Assembly: GCF_020510565.1 (NCBI RefSeq)
Contig: NZ_CP075189.1
Span: 801,001 to 865,000 of the forward strand
Length of the DNA: 64,000 nt
Direction: 5' to 3'
DNA from: Ferribacterium limneticum
Lineage (GTDB): Bacteria > Pseudomonadota > Gammaproteobacteria > Burkholderiales > Rhodocyclaceae
The position numbers and the translations under genes were made by a program. The notes under the pieces were generated by a model. That model made no database searches. It had not been told where the DNA came from and was given only the letters and a program-made list of their open reading frames with translations. How positions within the stretch are numbered: the first letter of the stretch is position 1; the number at the start of each line of letters is the position of its first letter. Shown here piece by piece: positions 27,058 through 37,107 of this stretch.

Positions 27058-27114
27058 AAAATGCCCAAAAATGAAAGCCTGGCTGGCGCCGCCAATGGCA
27101 ACGCCGGGTGCCGA

Positions 27115-27552
27115 TCAGCGGTTGAGCTTACGCATGCGCTCCGAGGGCGTGATGATGTCGGTCAGGCGGATACCGAATTTGTCATTGACGACGACGACTT
27201 CGCCTTGCGCGATGAGTGTGCCATTGACCAGGACGTCCATCGGCTCGCCAGCCATCGCGTCGAGTTCGACGACCGAGCCGTGCGCCAGCTGCAGCAGATT
27301 CTTGATTGTGATCTTGGTCCGGCCAAGCTCGACGGTGATCTGGACAGGAATGTCGAGAATCATGTCGAGTTCGTTCATTATCCCGCCCTGGCCCAATGGC
27401 GCAGAGAAGGACGGAAAGATGTCAGCCGGTTGGGCGGTGGCCGCGGCGCCATCGCTGACGACCTGTTCCGCCATGGCGGCAGCCCAGTCATCCTCGCTGA
27501 TCTGGCCGGCGTCCTCGGCGGGGGTTTCCATGTTTTCGATATCGTCAGCCAT
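27115..27552 (-). CDS. fliN: Flagellar switch protein FliN
   Basis: FliN forms the base of the C ring and helps the export ATPase dock. The 145-residue protein has an acidic Ala-rich N-terminal part (1-60) and a C-terminal SpoA domain (about 68-145) with DIPVQITVELGRTKI and the final segment VNDKFGIRLTDI. It starts 8 bp inside fliM, in the usual fliL-fliM-fliN order. Confidence 0.96.
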   Translation of the reverse strand: MADDIENMETPAEDAGQISEDDWAAAMAEQVVSDGAAATAQPADIFPSFSAPLGQGGIMNELDMILDIPVQITVELGRTKITIKNLLQLAHGSVVELDAMAGEPMDVLVNGTLIAQGEVVVVNDKFGIRLTDIITPSERMRKLNR

Positions 27553-28561
27553 TTTTCTCTCCCATCACCGGTTCCCCGGGCGGTGCGTCGGGCGAAGCAG
27601 CGATGAATCGCTCGACTTTAAGTGCGTACTGGCCATTTTGCTGGCCATAGGTACATTCCATCAAGGGCACGTTATCCACCTGCGCTTCGATTCTTGGCGA
27701 CAGGTTGAGGGGAATGACGTCGCCCTCCTTGAGGTTCAGAATTTCGCGCAGCGATATTTTTCCCGTTCCCAGGTGCGCGACGATTTCAACTTCCGCCCCT
27801 TGCAACTGTTTGCGCAGCGTACCGATCCAGCGCTTGTCGGTCGAAAGCTGGTCGCTTTGCATCGTGCTGTAGAGCAGGTCACGGATCGGCTCGAGCATCG
27901 AGTAGGGAAAGCAGATGTGCATGTCTGCCGTCGCGCCGCCGAATTCAAGCGTGAAGGTCGTTGAAACAACGATTTCGGATGGCGTCGCGATGTTGGCGAA
28001 CTGCGAGTTCATCTCCGAACGAATGTATTCGAAGTTGATGTCGTAGACGGGTTTCCACGATTTGCTGTACTCGGCGAAGACGACGTTCAGCAAACCCTGG
28101 ATGATGCGCTGTTCGGTGGCCGTGAAATCACGCCCTTCAACCCGGGTGTGAAAACGGCCATCACCGCCGAACATGTTGTCGACGACCAGAAACACCAGAT
28201 TTGGATCGAAGACGAACAGCGCCGTGCCGCGCAAGGGCTTGGCGATGACCAGATTCAGGTTGGTCGGGACGACCAGGTTGCGGATGAACTCGCTGTATTT
28301 CTGCACACGGATCGGGCCGACCGATATTTCCGCATTGCGATGCATGTAGTTGAACAGGCCAATGCGCAGGTAGCGCGCGAAGCGCTCGTTGACCAGTTCC
28401 AGCGTCGGCATCCGGCCGCGGACGATCCGTTCCTGGGTGCCAAGATTGTACGAACGTATCCCGCCGCCTTCCCCTTCGCTATCGTCGGGTTCGTCGGTCT
28501 CGCCGGTGACGCCCTTGAGTAGGGCGTCAACCTCGTCCTGGGATAGGAAATCTCCTGCCAT
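27545..28561 (-). CDS. fliM: Flagellar switch protein FliM
   Basis: FliM is the C-ring subunit that binds phospho-CheY. The 338-residue protein has the CheY-binding N-terminal peptide (FLSQDEVDALLKG, about 4-16), the middle domain that binds FliG with a GGDGR-type loop (about 130), and a C-terminal SpoA domain (about 255-325). It overlaps fliN by 8 bp and follows fliL by 6 bp. Confidence 0.97.
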   Translation of the reverse strand: MAGDFLSQDEVDALLKGVTGETDEPDDSEGEGGGIRSYNLGTQERIVRGRMPTLELVNERFARYLRIGLFNYMHRNAEISVGPIRVQKYSEFIRNLVVPTNLNLVIAKPLRGTALFVFDPNLVFLVVDNMFGGDGRFHTRVEGRDFTATEQRIIQGLLNVVFAEYSKSWKPVYDINFEYIRSEMNSQFANIATPSEIVVSTTFTLEFGGATADMHICFPYSMLEPIRDLLYSTMQSDQLSTDKRWIGTLRKQLQGAEVEIVAHLGTGKISLREILNLKEGDVIPLNLSPRIEAQVDNVPLMECTYGQQNGQYALKVERFIAASPDAPPGEPVMGEKNG

Positions 28562-28567
28562 GAATCC

Positions 28568-29134
28568 TTACTGAATAATGAATGAGGTGAACAGGACTGC
28601 CTTGACCGGGCCGTCAGGTGCTTCGGCTACACCTTTCTTGTTCTTGACGGGGGGCTCGATGACGGAATTGATCTCGTCCTTGAGGGCTTCCGCCAGTTGT
28701 TCCTTGCCAGCCTTGGGCAAGAGTTCCGATGCCTTTTTCGATGACAGCAAGAGCGTCAGATTGTTGCGAATCTTCGGCATCTTGGTTTTGATGTCCGGCT
28801 CGGCGGTCGCATCTTCAACTTCAAGCGAGAGCGCTACCTGCAGATACTGATCGCCAGTCTCGGGCACCAAATTGACCGTAAACGCGTCCAGATTGATAAA
28901 GACAGGATGGGCTTCCTTGTCCTTTTTCTTGTCTTTCTTTTTCGCCGGCTTGGCCGTTTCTTCGGCGTTCTCTTCGTCGTCCTCGGCGTGATCGCCCGGC
29001 TTGAGCAACATGAAGGCTGCGCCTCCACCCAGAACGACCAGAAGAACGACGGCAAGGATGATGATCAACAGTTTTTTGCTTTTTTTTGGGGGGGCTTCTG
29101 CCCCTTCTTCGGCTGGCTTGGCATCCTTGGCCAT
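28568..29134 (-). CDS. fliL: Flagellar basal-body-associated protein FliL
   Basis: FliL is a single-pass inner-membrane protein that surrounds the stators. The 188-residue protein has a short cytoplasmic tail with a Lys/Pro run, one membrane helix (about 23-45, LLIIILAVVLLVVLGGGAAFML), an unusually Lys/Glu-rich periplasmic linker (about 50-80) and the stomatin-like FliL domain (YLQVALSLEVED). It starts 35 bp after fliK. Confidence 0.94.
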   Translation of the reverse strand: MAKDAKPAEEGAEAPPKKSKKLLIIILAVVLLVVLGGGAAFMLLKPGDHAEDDEENAEETAKPAKKKDKKKDKEAHPVFINLDAFTVNLVPETGDQYLQVALSLEVEDATAEPDIKTKMPKIRNNLTLLLSSKKASELLPKAGKEQLAEALKDEINSVIEPPVKNKKGVAEAPDGPVKAVLFTSFIIQ

Positions 29135-29169
29135 TGTCTCTCCCTTTCTACTCGATCATGACGATCCGG

Positions 29170-30420
29170 TTATGCGAACAGGTCTACCAAACCTCTTCCC
29201 CGCTGAATGGGTATTCCAGCCGGGTTGGAGCTTGCGTGACTATCGGGCGAAAGTATAGCGTTTTCCCCGGTGGTGCGGGCTTCATTGGCAAATTGATAAG
29301 CCGCTTCGCGGTTCTGCGAAGGCAATTGGCTGCCAACATTGGCTTGGCCGAGGCTGATGCCGGCATTCGCGAACATTTCTCGCAGTTGAGGCAGGGAGTC
29401 CTGAATGGCCTGGCGGACTTCCGGATGTGACGAGGCGAATGCGGCGGTGGTCTGGTCCCCATTGATCGAAATGGTGATCTGGATCGGACCCAGTTGCGGC
29501 GGGTTGATGTTGATCTGGGCGACCTGCTGGTCGTTTTTGGCCAGCCAGACGACACGGGAACCAAAATCCTGAGTCCAGTTTGGTGAATTGATTGCGCTGG
29601 TGATGGCCGGCGGGAGTGTTTGTTGCGTTGCGGCCGCTGTGCCATTGGCCGCCCCGGTCGCCGCCAGTGCTGTTGCGAAGGCGGGCGTCGAGCCGCTGTT
29701 GCCAGGATTCGAGTCGCCGGCAAGAATTGCCGCATTCGCCGTGTCTGAGCGCGGAGGAATCCGCAATTCGCTAACCGGGGTCGCTGCTGTGGTGGTGGGG
29801 CTGGCCATCGGCGTGTTGCCGGAGAGGAGTGAGCCCCTCTGTTCAGGCACGGCCGGGCGTCCCTCCTTGCCCGTGGCCTCGATGCCTTCAGCCTTGGCCA
29901 TATGCGGGGGGCTGTCCGGTTTGTTGCGGTCGACACTCTCCGGGAGGCGATTCTGGACGGGTGGAGTGGCCATGGGTACGACGTACTGGGCTGCCAAGCC
30001 CGGGTCTGTCGGGATGGTGGGCGAACTGGCCGCGAGCGCCTTCTCCTTGTCTTCGGTTTCTTTTTTGCGCTCAGGTTCGGTGATGGTCGTTGGGGGCAGG
30101 CTGGGGCTGGCGGATAGCGCTGCCAGCACATCCTCGGCGTTTCCCTCAATGACCGGGGGGGCGGGCAATGGCTTGTCTTTCGCCAAGCTTGTCTGGGCGA
30201 TGATCTCGCTGAGTAACTCAGCGTTCGGTTGTTGGCCAGCCGGGATGCTTTCGGCCGCTAGCAAAGCCGCTGTGGTCTGACCTGATGATGGAATCTGTTC
30301 GGCAAGAAGGGCGGCGAAGTCGAGCGGCAAGCCGTTCTCCGTGACCATTTCTCCGAGCCCGGGCAAGGCCGCTTTTCCGCCGATGGTGGCGATCACACTG
30401 GAAACTGCCGGAATGCTCAT
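29170..30420 (-). CDS. fliK: Flagellar hook-length control protein FliK
   Basis: FliK measures hook length and triggers the FlhB switch. The 416-residue protein has a long Pro/Ala/Thr-rich middle and the compact C-terminal Flg_hook domain (about 295-385) with VAQININPPQLGPIQITISING and EMFANAGISLGQANV, the family core. It sits between fliJ and fliL in the main operon. A second FliK-like protein is encoded at 39933-41261. Confidence 0.92.
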   Translation of the reverse strand: MSIPAVSSVIATIGGKAALPGLGEMVTENGLPLDFAALLAEQIPSSGQTTAALLAAESIPAGQQPNAELLSEIIAQTSLAKDKPLPAPPVIEGNAEDVLAALSASPSLPPTTITEPERKKETEDKEKALAASSPTIPTDPGLAAQYVVPMATPPVQNRLPESVDRNKPDSPPHMAKAEGIEATGKEGRPAVPEQRGSLLSGNTPMASPTTTAATPVSELRIPPRSDTANAAILAGDSNPGNSGSTPAFATALAATGAANGTAAATQQTLPPAITSAINSPNWTQDFGSRVVWLAKNDQQVAQININPPQLGPIQITISINGDQTTAAFASSHPEVRQAIQDSLPQLREMFANAGISLGQANVGSQLPSQNREAAYQFANEARTTGENAILSPDSHASSNPAGIPIQRGRGLVDLFA

Positions 30421-30478
30421 GATCAGACCTTGAGGTGCATGGAGATGCCATCAAAGTAAGCAAGGCATGTGCCTGATA

Positions 30479-30934
30479 TCAGTCAGATTCTTCTTCGTTG
30501 CGCACGGCATATTTGCGTGCCGTGTGTTCTTCCTGGATTTTTTGTTGCTGTTTGTTGTCGAGCACTTTTTCGCGCACATCGTGTCGATGCGAGAGGGTGT
30601 CGATGGCTTTCAGGCGCTTGTTCTGTTCTTTCCAGTTTTCCTGACCGCTCGCTGTATTCTGCTCCGAATGGCGAACGGCCAGTGTTTGCTGGCCGATTGC
30701 TTCGTCGATACGGGCCAGAAAGTCCTGGTAGTTACGCAGTGCCATTGGTGTCAGCCCTTGCTGGCAGGCCTCGCGCAATTTGACCGCATAATCAGCACGA
30801 TATTCCTCCAGCATTTGCAGGCGGCTCCGGGCGCTTTGTTCGGCGGCAATCAACTGGCCAAGCTGGCGCGTGGCTTCGTCGGTGCGGGTCTGCATCAGTT
30901 CCAGCAACGGCTGTAACGAAAATTTGTTCGCCAT
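30479..30934 (-). CDS. fliJ: Flagellar export chaperone-escort FliJ
   Basis: FliJ is a small antiparallel coiled coil that links the FliI ATPase ring to FlhA. The 151-residue sequence is nearly all charged heptad repeats, with a typical start (MANKFSLQPLLELMQTRTDE) and a Lys/Gln/Glu-rich end. It begins 3 bp after fliI. The following 58 bp before fliK have no clear feature. Confidence 0.92.
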   Translation of the reverse strand: MANKFSLQPLLELMQTRTDEATRQLGQLIAAEQSARSRLQMLEEYRADYAVKLREACQQGLTPMALRNYQDFLARIDEAIGQQTLAVRHSEQNTASGQENWKEQNKRLKAIDTLSHRHDVREKVLDNKQQQKIQEEHTARKYAVRNEEESD

Positions 30935-30937
30935 GGC

Positions 30938-32356
30938 TTAAGGGAACAGCGCAGAAAGGGCGCTGACGCTGCTCGCAAAATCGGCTTGCTCAGTCAGTTG
31001 CTGCTGAAGAAAGGCTTCCATGCGCGGATAGAGATTGATCGCCTGATCCAGCACGGGGTCGGAGCCCGGCGAATAAGCGCCGACCGAAATCAGGTCGCGC
31101 GAGCGCTGGTAACGGGCAAAAAGCACCTTGAAACGACGAATCTGATCGAGTTGCGCTGGTTCGATCAGGTTGACCATGGCGCGACTGATCGATTGCTCGA
31201 TATCGATGGCAGGGTAATGTCCAGCGTCGGCCAGCGTTCGCGACAAGACGATGTGGCCGTCGAGAATGGCGCGTGCCGAATCGGCGATCGGGTCCTGCTG
31301 GTCATCGCCTTCGGCCAGAACGGTATAGAAGGCCGTCATCGAACCACCGCCTTCAGGGCCGTTGCCGGCCCGTTCGACCAACTGCGGCAAGCGGGCAAAA
31401 ACCGATGGCGGATAGCCTCTGGTAGCCGGAGGCTCGCCGATGGCCAGGGCAATTTCCCGTTGCGCCATGGCATAACGGGTCAGTGAGTCCATGATCAGCA
31501 GAACCTGTTTGCCCTGGTCGCGGAAGTACTCGGCAATGGTCGTCGCGTAGGCAGCACCCTGCAGTCGCATGAGCGGGCCAGTATCGGCTGGCGCAGCGAC
31601 GACCACGGCCCGGCGCATACCTTCTTCGCCAAGGATCTGCTCGATGAACTCCTTCACTTCCCGGCCACGCTCGCCAATCAATCCGACAACGATCACTTCC
31701 GCCTCGGTATAGCGAGCCATCATGCCAAGAAGTACCGATTTGCCGACACCAGAACCGGCGAAAAGTCCCATGCGTTGACCACGACCGACGGTCAGCAAAG
31801 CGTTGATGGAGCGGATGCCGACGTCGAGCGGATGTTCAATGGCCGCCCGGGTCATCGGGTTGATCGGGCGACTCTGCAAGGGGCGGGTCAGGTTCGAGCG
31901 GAGCGGCCCCTTGCTGTCGAGCGGGCGGCCAACACCATCGAGAACCCGGCCGAGGAGTTCATCGCCAACCGGCCCCTGTTTGGCGCGATCGATGGCCCGG
32001 CGTTTGTGCTTGATTGGAAAGTCTACCCGGGGCGCCGGGTTGGGGGTATCGCAGGCGATGACGCGGGCTCCGGGGGCCAGCCCGAAAACGTCATCGGAGG
32101 GCATCAGGTAAAGTTTTTCGCCGGCGAAACCGACCACTTCGGCTTCGATCGGTGCGCCGTTGGCGGGGAATATGTGGCACGAACTGCCTAGCGGCAACTT
32201 CAGGCCCGAAGCTTCCATGACGAGGCCATTGATTCGGGTCAGGCGGCCGGCCGGCCAGAGTGGTTGTGCTGAGCTGGCGGCAAGCTGGCAGCCATCGAGG
32301 AAACGCTGCCAACGCCCGACGTGGTCGGGGAGCGGAGTCAAGGCTTGCTCATCCAT
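30938..32356 (-). CDS. fliI: Flagellum-specific export ATPase FliI
   Basis: FliI is the F1-beta-like hexameric ATPase that drives export. The 472-residue protein has an N-terminal beta-barrel domain (about 25-105), a central ATPase domain with Walker [10 protein letters not shown] at 199-207 and the Walker B-containing segment [12 protein letters not shown], then a helical C-terminus. It overlaps fliH by 19 bp; FliH inhibits and delivers it. Confidence 0.97.
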   Translation of the reverse strand: MDEQALTPLPDHVGRWQRFLDGCQLAASSAQPLWPAGRLTRINGLVMEASGLKLPLGSSCHIFPANGAPIEAEVVGFAGEKLYLMPSDDVFGLAPGARVIACDTPNPAPRVDFPIKHKRRAIDRAKQGPVGDELLGRVLDGVGRPLDSKGPLRSNLTRPLQSRPINPMTRAAIEHPLDVGIRSINALLTVGRGQRMGLFAGSGVGKSVLLGMMARYTEAEVIVVGLIGERGREVKEFIEQILGEEGMRRAVVVAAPADTGPLMRLQGAAYATTIAEYFRDQGKQVLLIMDSLTRYAMAQREIALAIGEPPATRGYPPSVFARLPQLVERAGNGPEGGGSMTAFYTVLAEGDDQQDPIADSARAILDGHIVLSRTLADAGHYPAIDIEQSISRAMVNLIEPAQLDQIRRFKVLFARYQRSRDLISVGAYSPGSDPVLDQAINLYPRMEAFLQQQLTEQADFASSVSALSALFP

Positions 32357-33057
32357 TCCGAAGGATTGGTGCCGATGGATTCAAGCACGCGCTTCCAGCG
32401 TGTTTCAATCGTTGCATCGACTTCGCTTGCTCCGGCTACCAGCAGGCATCCACCTGGCGAAATTTCCGGGTCATCAATGATCTGGGCGCCTGTTTGGGCT
32501 AATTGTTCGCCGATCTGTTCGCGAATCAACTTGGCGTCGGCCGAATTCAGGCGGACGACAACATGGGCATGATGCAGCGGTAGGGCGGTTAGAGCCTCGC
32601 GAATGACCGGCAAAAGCAACTCGGACCGGGTGTTGATTGCGCCGCGAAGGACTTGCGCCGCCACTTCGAGGGAAAGGCTGAGGACCTGATCGGCGACATG
32701 TTGGTCAAGATGAGCCAGGGAAATCTGCAGGTTGCCAAGAAGCTCGGCGAAATGCGCCGTTGTTTCGGCAACCGTTGTTGCCATGGCCTGCTGCCCGGCT
32801 TCAAGTCCTTCGCGATAGCCGAGGCTGTAGCCATTGGCGCGAGCCTCCTCGTGCATGCGCTCAATCTCCTCGGTGCTCGTCTGGCTCTGCGCAGGATGTG
32901 CTTCGGTCGGGCTGGGGACGGGGGATGGTATGGCCGTGGTGGGGCTCGCCGTGTCGACCGGCGACTGGCTGTGTGGCACCGGTTTGGCATCGAGCGAACC
33001 GATGTTCCAACGCTGGTAGCCCGCGAGCTTGTCCTTGGGTATGACGCCGCCTGCCAT
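32338..33057 (-). CDS. fliH: Flagellar export ATPase regulator FliH
   Basis: FliH regulates FliI and tethers it to the C ring through FliN. The 239-residue protein has the N-terminal FliN-binding stretch with conserved Trp (YQRWNIGSL), a Pro/Ser/Thr-rich segment, a helical middle with [13 protein letters not shown] glycine repeats (GxxxG) typical of FliH, and the C-terminal V-ATPase-E-like domain. It is followed by fliI with an overlap. Confidence 0.93.
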   Translation of the reverse strand: MAGGVIPKDKLAGYQRWNIGSLDAKPVPHSQSPVDTASPTTAIPSPVPSPTEAHPAQSQTSTEEIERMHEEARANGYSLGYREGLEAGQQAMATTVAETTAHFAELLGNLQISLAHLDQHVADQVLSLSLEVAAQVLRGAINTRSELLLPVIREALTALPLHHAHVVVRLNSADAKLIREQIGEQLAQTGAQIIDDPEISPGGCLLVAGASEVDATIETRWKRVLESIGTNPSEWMSKP

Positions 33058-33063
33058 CCTGGG

Positions 33064-34065
33064 TTAGACCATTTGTTCGCCGCCGGCGCCACCAAGGACG
33101 ATTTGTCCCTCGTCGGCCAGGCGACGTACCACCTTGAGGATTTCCTTCTGTTCGCCTTCGACTTCGGAAAGGCGGACAGGTCCCTTCGACTCGAGGTCTT
33201 CGCGCAGCATTTCGGCGGCACGCTGTGACATGTTCTTGAAAATCTTCTCGCGCAGATCGGGCGAGGCGCCCTTGAGCGCAAGGATCAGGGAGTCGGACTG
33301 AACTTCGCGCAAAATGAGCTGGATGGAGCGATCGTCGATTTCCATCAGATTTTCGAAAACGAACATCTCGTCGAGAATCTTCTGGGCGAGGTCCGGGTCG
33401 TATTCGCGGATCGCATCGACGACCGAAGTTTCGTTGGCGGTGCCGATGAAGTTGAGAATTTCGGCAACGGTGCGGACGCCCCCCATGGCCGTCCGCTTGA
33501 CGCTGGTTGAGCCGGACAGGATGCGCATCATCGCTTCATTCAGTTCGCGCAAGGCGGTGGGCTGAATCCCCTCGAGCGTGGCTATTCGCAACACCACGTC
33601 GTTGCGCAGGCGCTCGGTGAAGTGGTTGAGAATCTCGCTGGAATGGTCGTGTTCGAGATGGACCAGAATCGTTGCGATAATCTGCGGGTGCTCGTTCTTG
33701 ATCAGATCGGCGACGGTTGTTGCATCCATCCATTTCAGGCCCTCGATCCCCGAAGTCTCGCCCCCTTGCAGGATGCGTGAAATAAGGTTCGATGCCTTGT
33801 CGTCGCCCAGCGCCTTGGTTAGTACGGAGCGAATGTAGTTGTCGGTATCGACGTGCACGGCCGAATGCTCTTCGGCGTTCTTGTGAAATTCGTCCAGCAC
33901 GCTTTCTACTGTTGTCCTTGGCACGCTCTTGAGTGCCGCCATGGCATGCCCGAGTTTTTGCACCTCGCGTGGTCCAAGGTGCTTGAGCACCTCGGAAGCG
34001 TTGTCCTCGCCCAGCGCGATCAGCAGGGTTGCACTTCTTTCCAGGCCGTCGTCGTTAGGAGGCAT
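33064..34065 (-). CDS. fliG: Flagellar motor switch protein FliG
   Basis: FliG links MS ring and C ring and takes torque from the stators. The 333-residue protein has N, middle and C domains; the EHPQ motif at KNEHPQIIATIL (about 123) and MFVFENLMEIDDRSIQLIL (about 230), followed by charged residues for stator contact, are family hallmarks. It overlaps fliF by 11 bp and is followed by fliH. Confidence 0.97.
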   Translation of the reverse strand: MPPNDDGLERSATLLIALGEDNASEVLKHLGPREVQKLGHAMAALKSVPRTTVESVLDEFHKNAEEHSAVHVDTDNYIRSVLTKALGDDKASNLISRILQGGETSGIEGLKWMDATTVADLIKNEHPQIIATILVHLEHDHSSEILNHFTERLRNDVVLRIATLEGIQPTALRELNEAMMRILSGSTSVKRTAMGGVRTVAEILNFIGTANETSVVDAIREYDPDLAQKILDEMFVFENLMEIDDRSIQLILREVQSDSLILALKGASPDLREKIFKNMSQRAAEMLREDLESKGPVRLSEVEGEQKEILKVVRRLADEGQIVLGGAGGEQMV

Positions 34066-35803
34066 TGGCGCCCATCCAGTCCTTGATGATGTTGGCTACC
34101 GCCTTCGGATCTGCCTGCGCGATGTCGCGGGCCTTTTGCACCTTGGCGGCATAGTGATCAATCCGGACATGGTCTTCACCCGGTTCGCCATCGAGGCCGG
34201 CAATCGTGACGTGACCCGCGGCGCCGGCGACGCCTTCGGCTGTTGTCGCTGCGCGGCGCTCAGCCATGGATGGGAACATCGTTTTGAGCGATGGCTGGAT
34301 GACCTTCAGGAACAGGAAGGCGACAATCAGGGCGATCAACAGATATTTGAAAATATCCTTGGCATAGGAGATGGTTTCCGGGTCCTTCCAGAGCGGCGTG
34401 CTGCTGTCCAGCTTTTCGCTGGCAGTGAAGGGGGCATTGGCTACCGAGATGGAGTCGCCACGCTCCTTGTTAAAGCCCATGGCTTCACGCACCAAATCGT
34501 TGATCTGCTTCATCTCCGAGTCGGGAATCGCCTTGTTTACCGGCTGGCCGTTTTTGTCGACATCCTTGCGATGGTTGATGACGATGGCCGCAGACAGGCG
34601 CCGGATATCACCCATGCCTTGCTTGGTGTGCCGGATGGTTTTGTCGACTTCAAAATTGACGGTTGCAGTTTTGTTGGTGTTGATCGGTTGGCCGACCGCA
34701 TTGAGCGGCGCCGTGACGCCAGCGGCGTCAAGCCGGCCTTGAATTTCACCCGGTTTTTCCGGTTGACCGTTGGAAGTGCCGGTGGCAGGTTGGGTCAGTG
34801 GCGCCGTGGCGGGCACCGGCGGCTGGTTGGTCAGGGCGCCCGGGACGCCGCCTGCCGACTGGTTGATGCTGGCGGATTCGTTGGTCTGTCGACTGCGAAT
34901 GGCCGTGGTTTCCGGCGTATTGTTCGGCCGGTAGCTCTCGGCCGTTTGCTCGCTTTGGGAAAAGTCGATGTCAGCCGCCACCTGAACCTTGTAGTTCTCA
35001 CTGCCGAGCATGGGCTTGAGGATGTCCTCGATGCGCCTGATGATGCTGCCCTCTATATCGCGAACATATTTGACCTGGGTAGCGTCGAGGCCGGCCTCGG
35101 TCAGCTTGCTTTTCAATTGCGAGATCAGGGCGCCGCTCTGATCGATGACGGTGACGTTGCTGGCCGGCAATTGCGGCACGCTGGACGAAACCAGATGGGT
35201 GATGCCGGCGATCTGCGCGCTATCCAGCGAGCGCCCGGCATAGACGTTGAGCATGACTGATGCTGTCGGTTTTTGTTCTTCGCGGACGAATACCGACGGC
35301 TTGGGAATGGCCAGATGGACGCGTGCCGACTGCACCGCGCCGATTGACTGGATGGTGCGGGCCAGTTCGCCCTCCAGGCCGCGCTGATAATTGACCTGTT
35401 CGGCAAACTGGCTGATGCCGAACTTCTGGTTCTCCATCAATTCGAAACCCACCATGCCGCCGCGCGGCAGACCCTGCGAGGCCAGTTTCAGGCGAATGTC
35501 GTGAACGCGTTCGGAAGGAACCTGCACAGCGCCGTTGTCGCTAAAGCGGTGTGGAATGTTTTGCTGCTCGAGGATGGCGACGATCGCTCCGCCGTCCTTT
35601 TCGTTGAGATTGGAAAAAAGTGTTTTCCAATCAGGCTGTCGGCTCCAGAGGATCGTGCCGACGATAATGGCGATCATGGCCGCCGTTGCCACCATGAAGA
35701 CAAGCTTTTGCTGACTGCCTAGCCGGTTGAAGGCGTCGCGCAGACGCTCCAGCGGATTTCCTGCCGGTACGTTTTCTGCTGTCGTCTCAGTTGTTGCTGC
35801 CAT
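34055..35803 (-). CDS. fliF: Flagellar MS-ring protein FliF
   Basis: FliF forms the MS ring, the first assembled part. The ATG at 35803 gives 582 residues; a TTG one codon earlier is less likely. The protein has two membrane helices (about 35-55 and 460-480), ring-building motifs (LASQGLPRGGMVGFE) in the periplasmic part, and a C-terminal FliG-binding end that reads AKVQKARDIAQADPKAVANIIKDWM. A Thr/Pro/Gln-rich low-complexity stretch (about 305-360) carries one copy of the 14-bp repeat. It heads the fliF-to-fliR operon; no clear promoter was identified in the 131-bp gap to fleS. Confidence 0.97.
   Translation of the reverse strand: MAATTETTAENVPAGNPLERLRDAFNRLGSQQKLVFMVATAAMIAIIVGTILWSRQPDWKTLFSNLNEKDGGAIVAILEQQNIPHRFSDNGAVQVPSERVHDIRLKLASQGLPRGGMVGFELMENQKFGISQFAEQVNYQRGLEGELARTIQSIGAVQSARVHLAIPKPSVFVREEQKPTASVMLNVYAGRSLDSAQIAGITHLVSSSVPQLPASNVTVIDQSGALISQLKSKLTEAGLDATQVKYVRDIEGSIIRRIEDILKPMLGSENYKVQVAADIDFSQSEQTAESYRPNNTPETTAIRSRQTNESASINQSAGGVPGALTNQPPVPATAPLTQPATGTSNGQPEKPGEIQGRLDAAGVTAPLNAVGQPINTNKTATVNFEVDKTIRHTKQGMGDIRRLSAAIVINHRKDVDKNGQPVNKAIPDSEMKQINDLVREAMGFNKERGDSISVANAPFTASEKLDSSTPLWKDPETISYAKDIFKYLLIALIVAFLFLKVIQPSLKTMFPSMAERRAATTAEGVAGAAGHVTIAGLDGEPGEDHVRIDHYAAKVQKARDIAQADPKAVANIIKDWMGANAS
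34757..34770 (+). repeat. 14-bp dispersed repeat, copy 3 (inside fliF)
   Basis: TTCCGGTTGACCGT on the plus strand. It lies in the low-complexity periplasmic segment of fliF, where it encodes part of NGQPEKPG. Confidence 0.75.
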
Positions 35804-35934
35804 CAATAGCCGGTCAAATTGCGGTGAAACAGAAGAAGAATCAATCGAGAAGCCAAATTATCCTAGAAATATTCTACTATTACCCGGGCTGAATTCACCC
35901 TTTCTTTTTCGATGTTGCCGCACAGATCAATCCC

Positions 35935-37107
35935 TTGACACCAGATACCGACACCAAGACGGCCGAATTGCAACGGGCATTTGCCATGTTCAATCAGGTA
36001 TCGGCTGAGCTGACTCAGGCCTACGAGGCTTTGCAGGTTCGTGCCACCTCGCTGACCGAAGAACTGGCGGTGGCCAATGGTGAATTGCGTCGGCAATATC
36101 AGGAAAAGGAAGCGCTTTCCGAGCGCCTCTCGTCCCTGCTCGATGCCTTGCCGGCCGGTGTCGTGCTGCTTGATTCATCGGCCATCGTTGTTGCGGTCAA
36201 CCCGGCGGCAATGGCCATTTTCGGCGCTGACATGGTTGGGCGCCATTGGGGCGATGTGGCTCGGGCCAGCCTGGAGCCCACAATGGCCGTTGGCGAGTGG
36301 CTGCACGGCGATGGTCGTTTGTCGATCGGGGAAAGCGCGCTGCCTTCAGCTGGCGGGAAAATTCTCTTGATTCACGACGTGACCGCAGCCCACCGAATGA
36401 AAACCGAACTGGAGCGCAACCAGCGCCTGGCAGCCATGGGTGAAATGGCTGCTTCGCTGGCGCATCAGCTGCGTACGCCGCTGGCTGCCGCGCTGCTCTA
36501 TACCTCCAACTTGGGGGAGGCAGGGGTGTCGGATGAGGCGCGGGCTCGTTTCTCGGAAAAGGCAAGCGGGCAGTTGCGTCGTCTTGAGCGGCTGATTCAG
36601 GATGTTCTGCTCTTTGCCCGGGGGGAAAGCATCGGGCGGGATGTCATTCCGGTTTCCGATTTGCTGGCCGAAGCGGCCCAAACGGTCGAGCCGCTGATGC
36701 GCGAGCATGGCCTTGAGTTTGTATCGGATGATGACTGCGCCGGGGCGGTTATTGTCGGTAGTCGAAAAGCCTTGTTCGGGGCGCTTGTCAATTTGCTGGA
36801 GAACGCCATGCAGGCAAGCACCGGGGGCGGCAAAATTTGCCTCTCCGGCAATCGTCGCGGCGACCTGGTGGCGATTGGCGTGCGCGATAGCGGACCGGGG
36901 ATCACGCGCGAAATGCAGGCGCGCATCTTTGAGCCATTTTTTACCACCAAGGGGCAAGGAACCGGCTTGGGGTTGGCCATTGCGTTGGGCGTGGCGCGGG
37001 CGCACGGCGGCACCATCGAGCTTTTTTCCGAGCCGGGAGACGGCGCCGAATTTGTCATCACCTTGCCGGTTGCCCCGGTAGAGAGCGAATCTGAACACCA
37101 TGGCTGA
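35935..37107 (+). CDS. fleS: FleS-type PAS sensor histidine kinase
   Basis: The protein is a cytoplasmic kinase of 390 residues for the FleR-type activator encoded next. An N-terminal coiled coil is at about 10-65, a PAS domain at about 66-150, and a HisKA domain with phospho-acceptor H177 in SLAHQLRTPL. The ATPase domain follows with N-box NLLENAMQAS and G-boxes DSGPGI and GTGLGLAIA. No membrane segment is present. The start is TTG at 35935, as no in-frame ATG occurs before residue 18. It overlaps fleR by 8 bp. Confidence 0.88.
   Translation: MTPDTDTKTAELQRAFAMFNQVSAELTQAYEALQVRATSLTEELAVANGELRRQYQEKEALSERLSSLLDALPAGVVLLDSSAIVVAVNPAAMAIFGADMVGRHWGDVARASLEPTMAVGEWLHGDGRLSIGESALPSAGGKILLIHDVTAAHRMKTELERNQRLAAMGEMAASLAHQLRTPLAAALLYTSNLGEAGVSDEARARFSEKASGQLRRLERLIQDVLLFARGESIGRDVIPVSDLLAEAAQTVEPLMREHGLEFVSDDDCAGAVIVGSRKALFGALVNLLENAMQASTGGGKICLSGNRRGDLVAIGVRDSGPGITREMQARIFEPFFTTKGQGTGLGLAIALGVARAHGGTIELFSEPGDGAEFVITLPVAPVESESEHHG

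Noticed and set aside
35918..35936. GG-N10-GC pattern on the minus strand upstream of fliF, possible sigma-54 promoter
   Set aside because: Only the invariant dinucleotides match; the rest departs from TGGCACG-N4-TTGC, so chance is likely.
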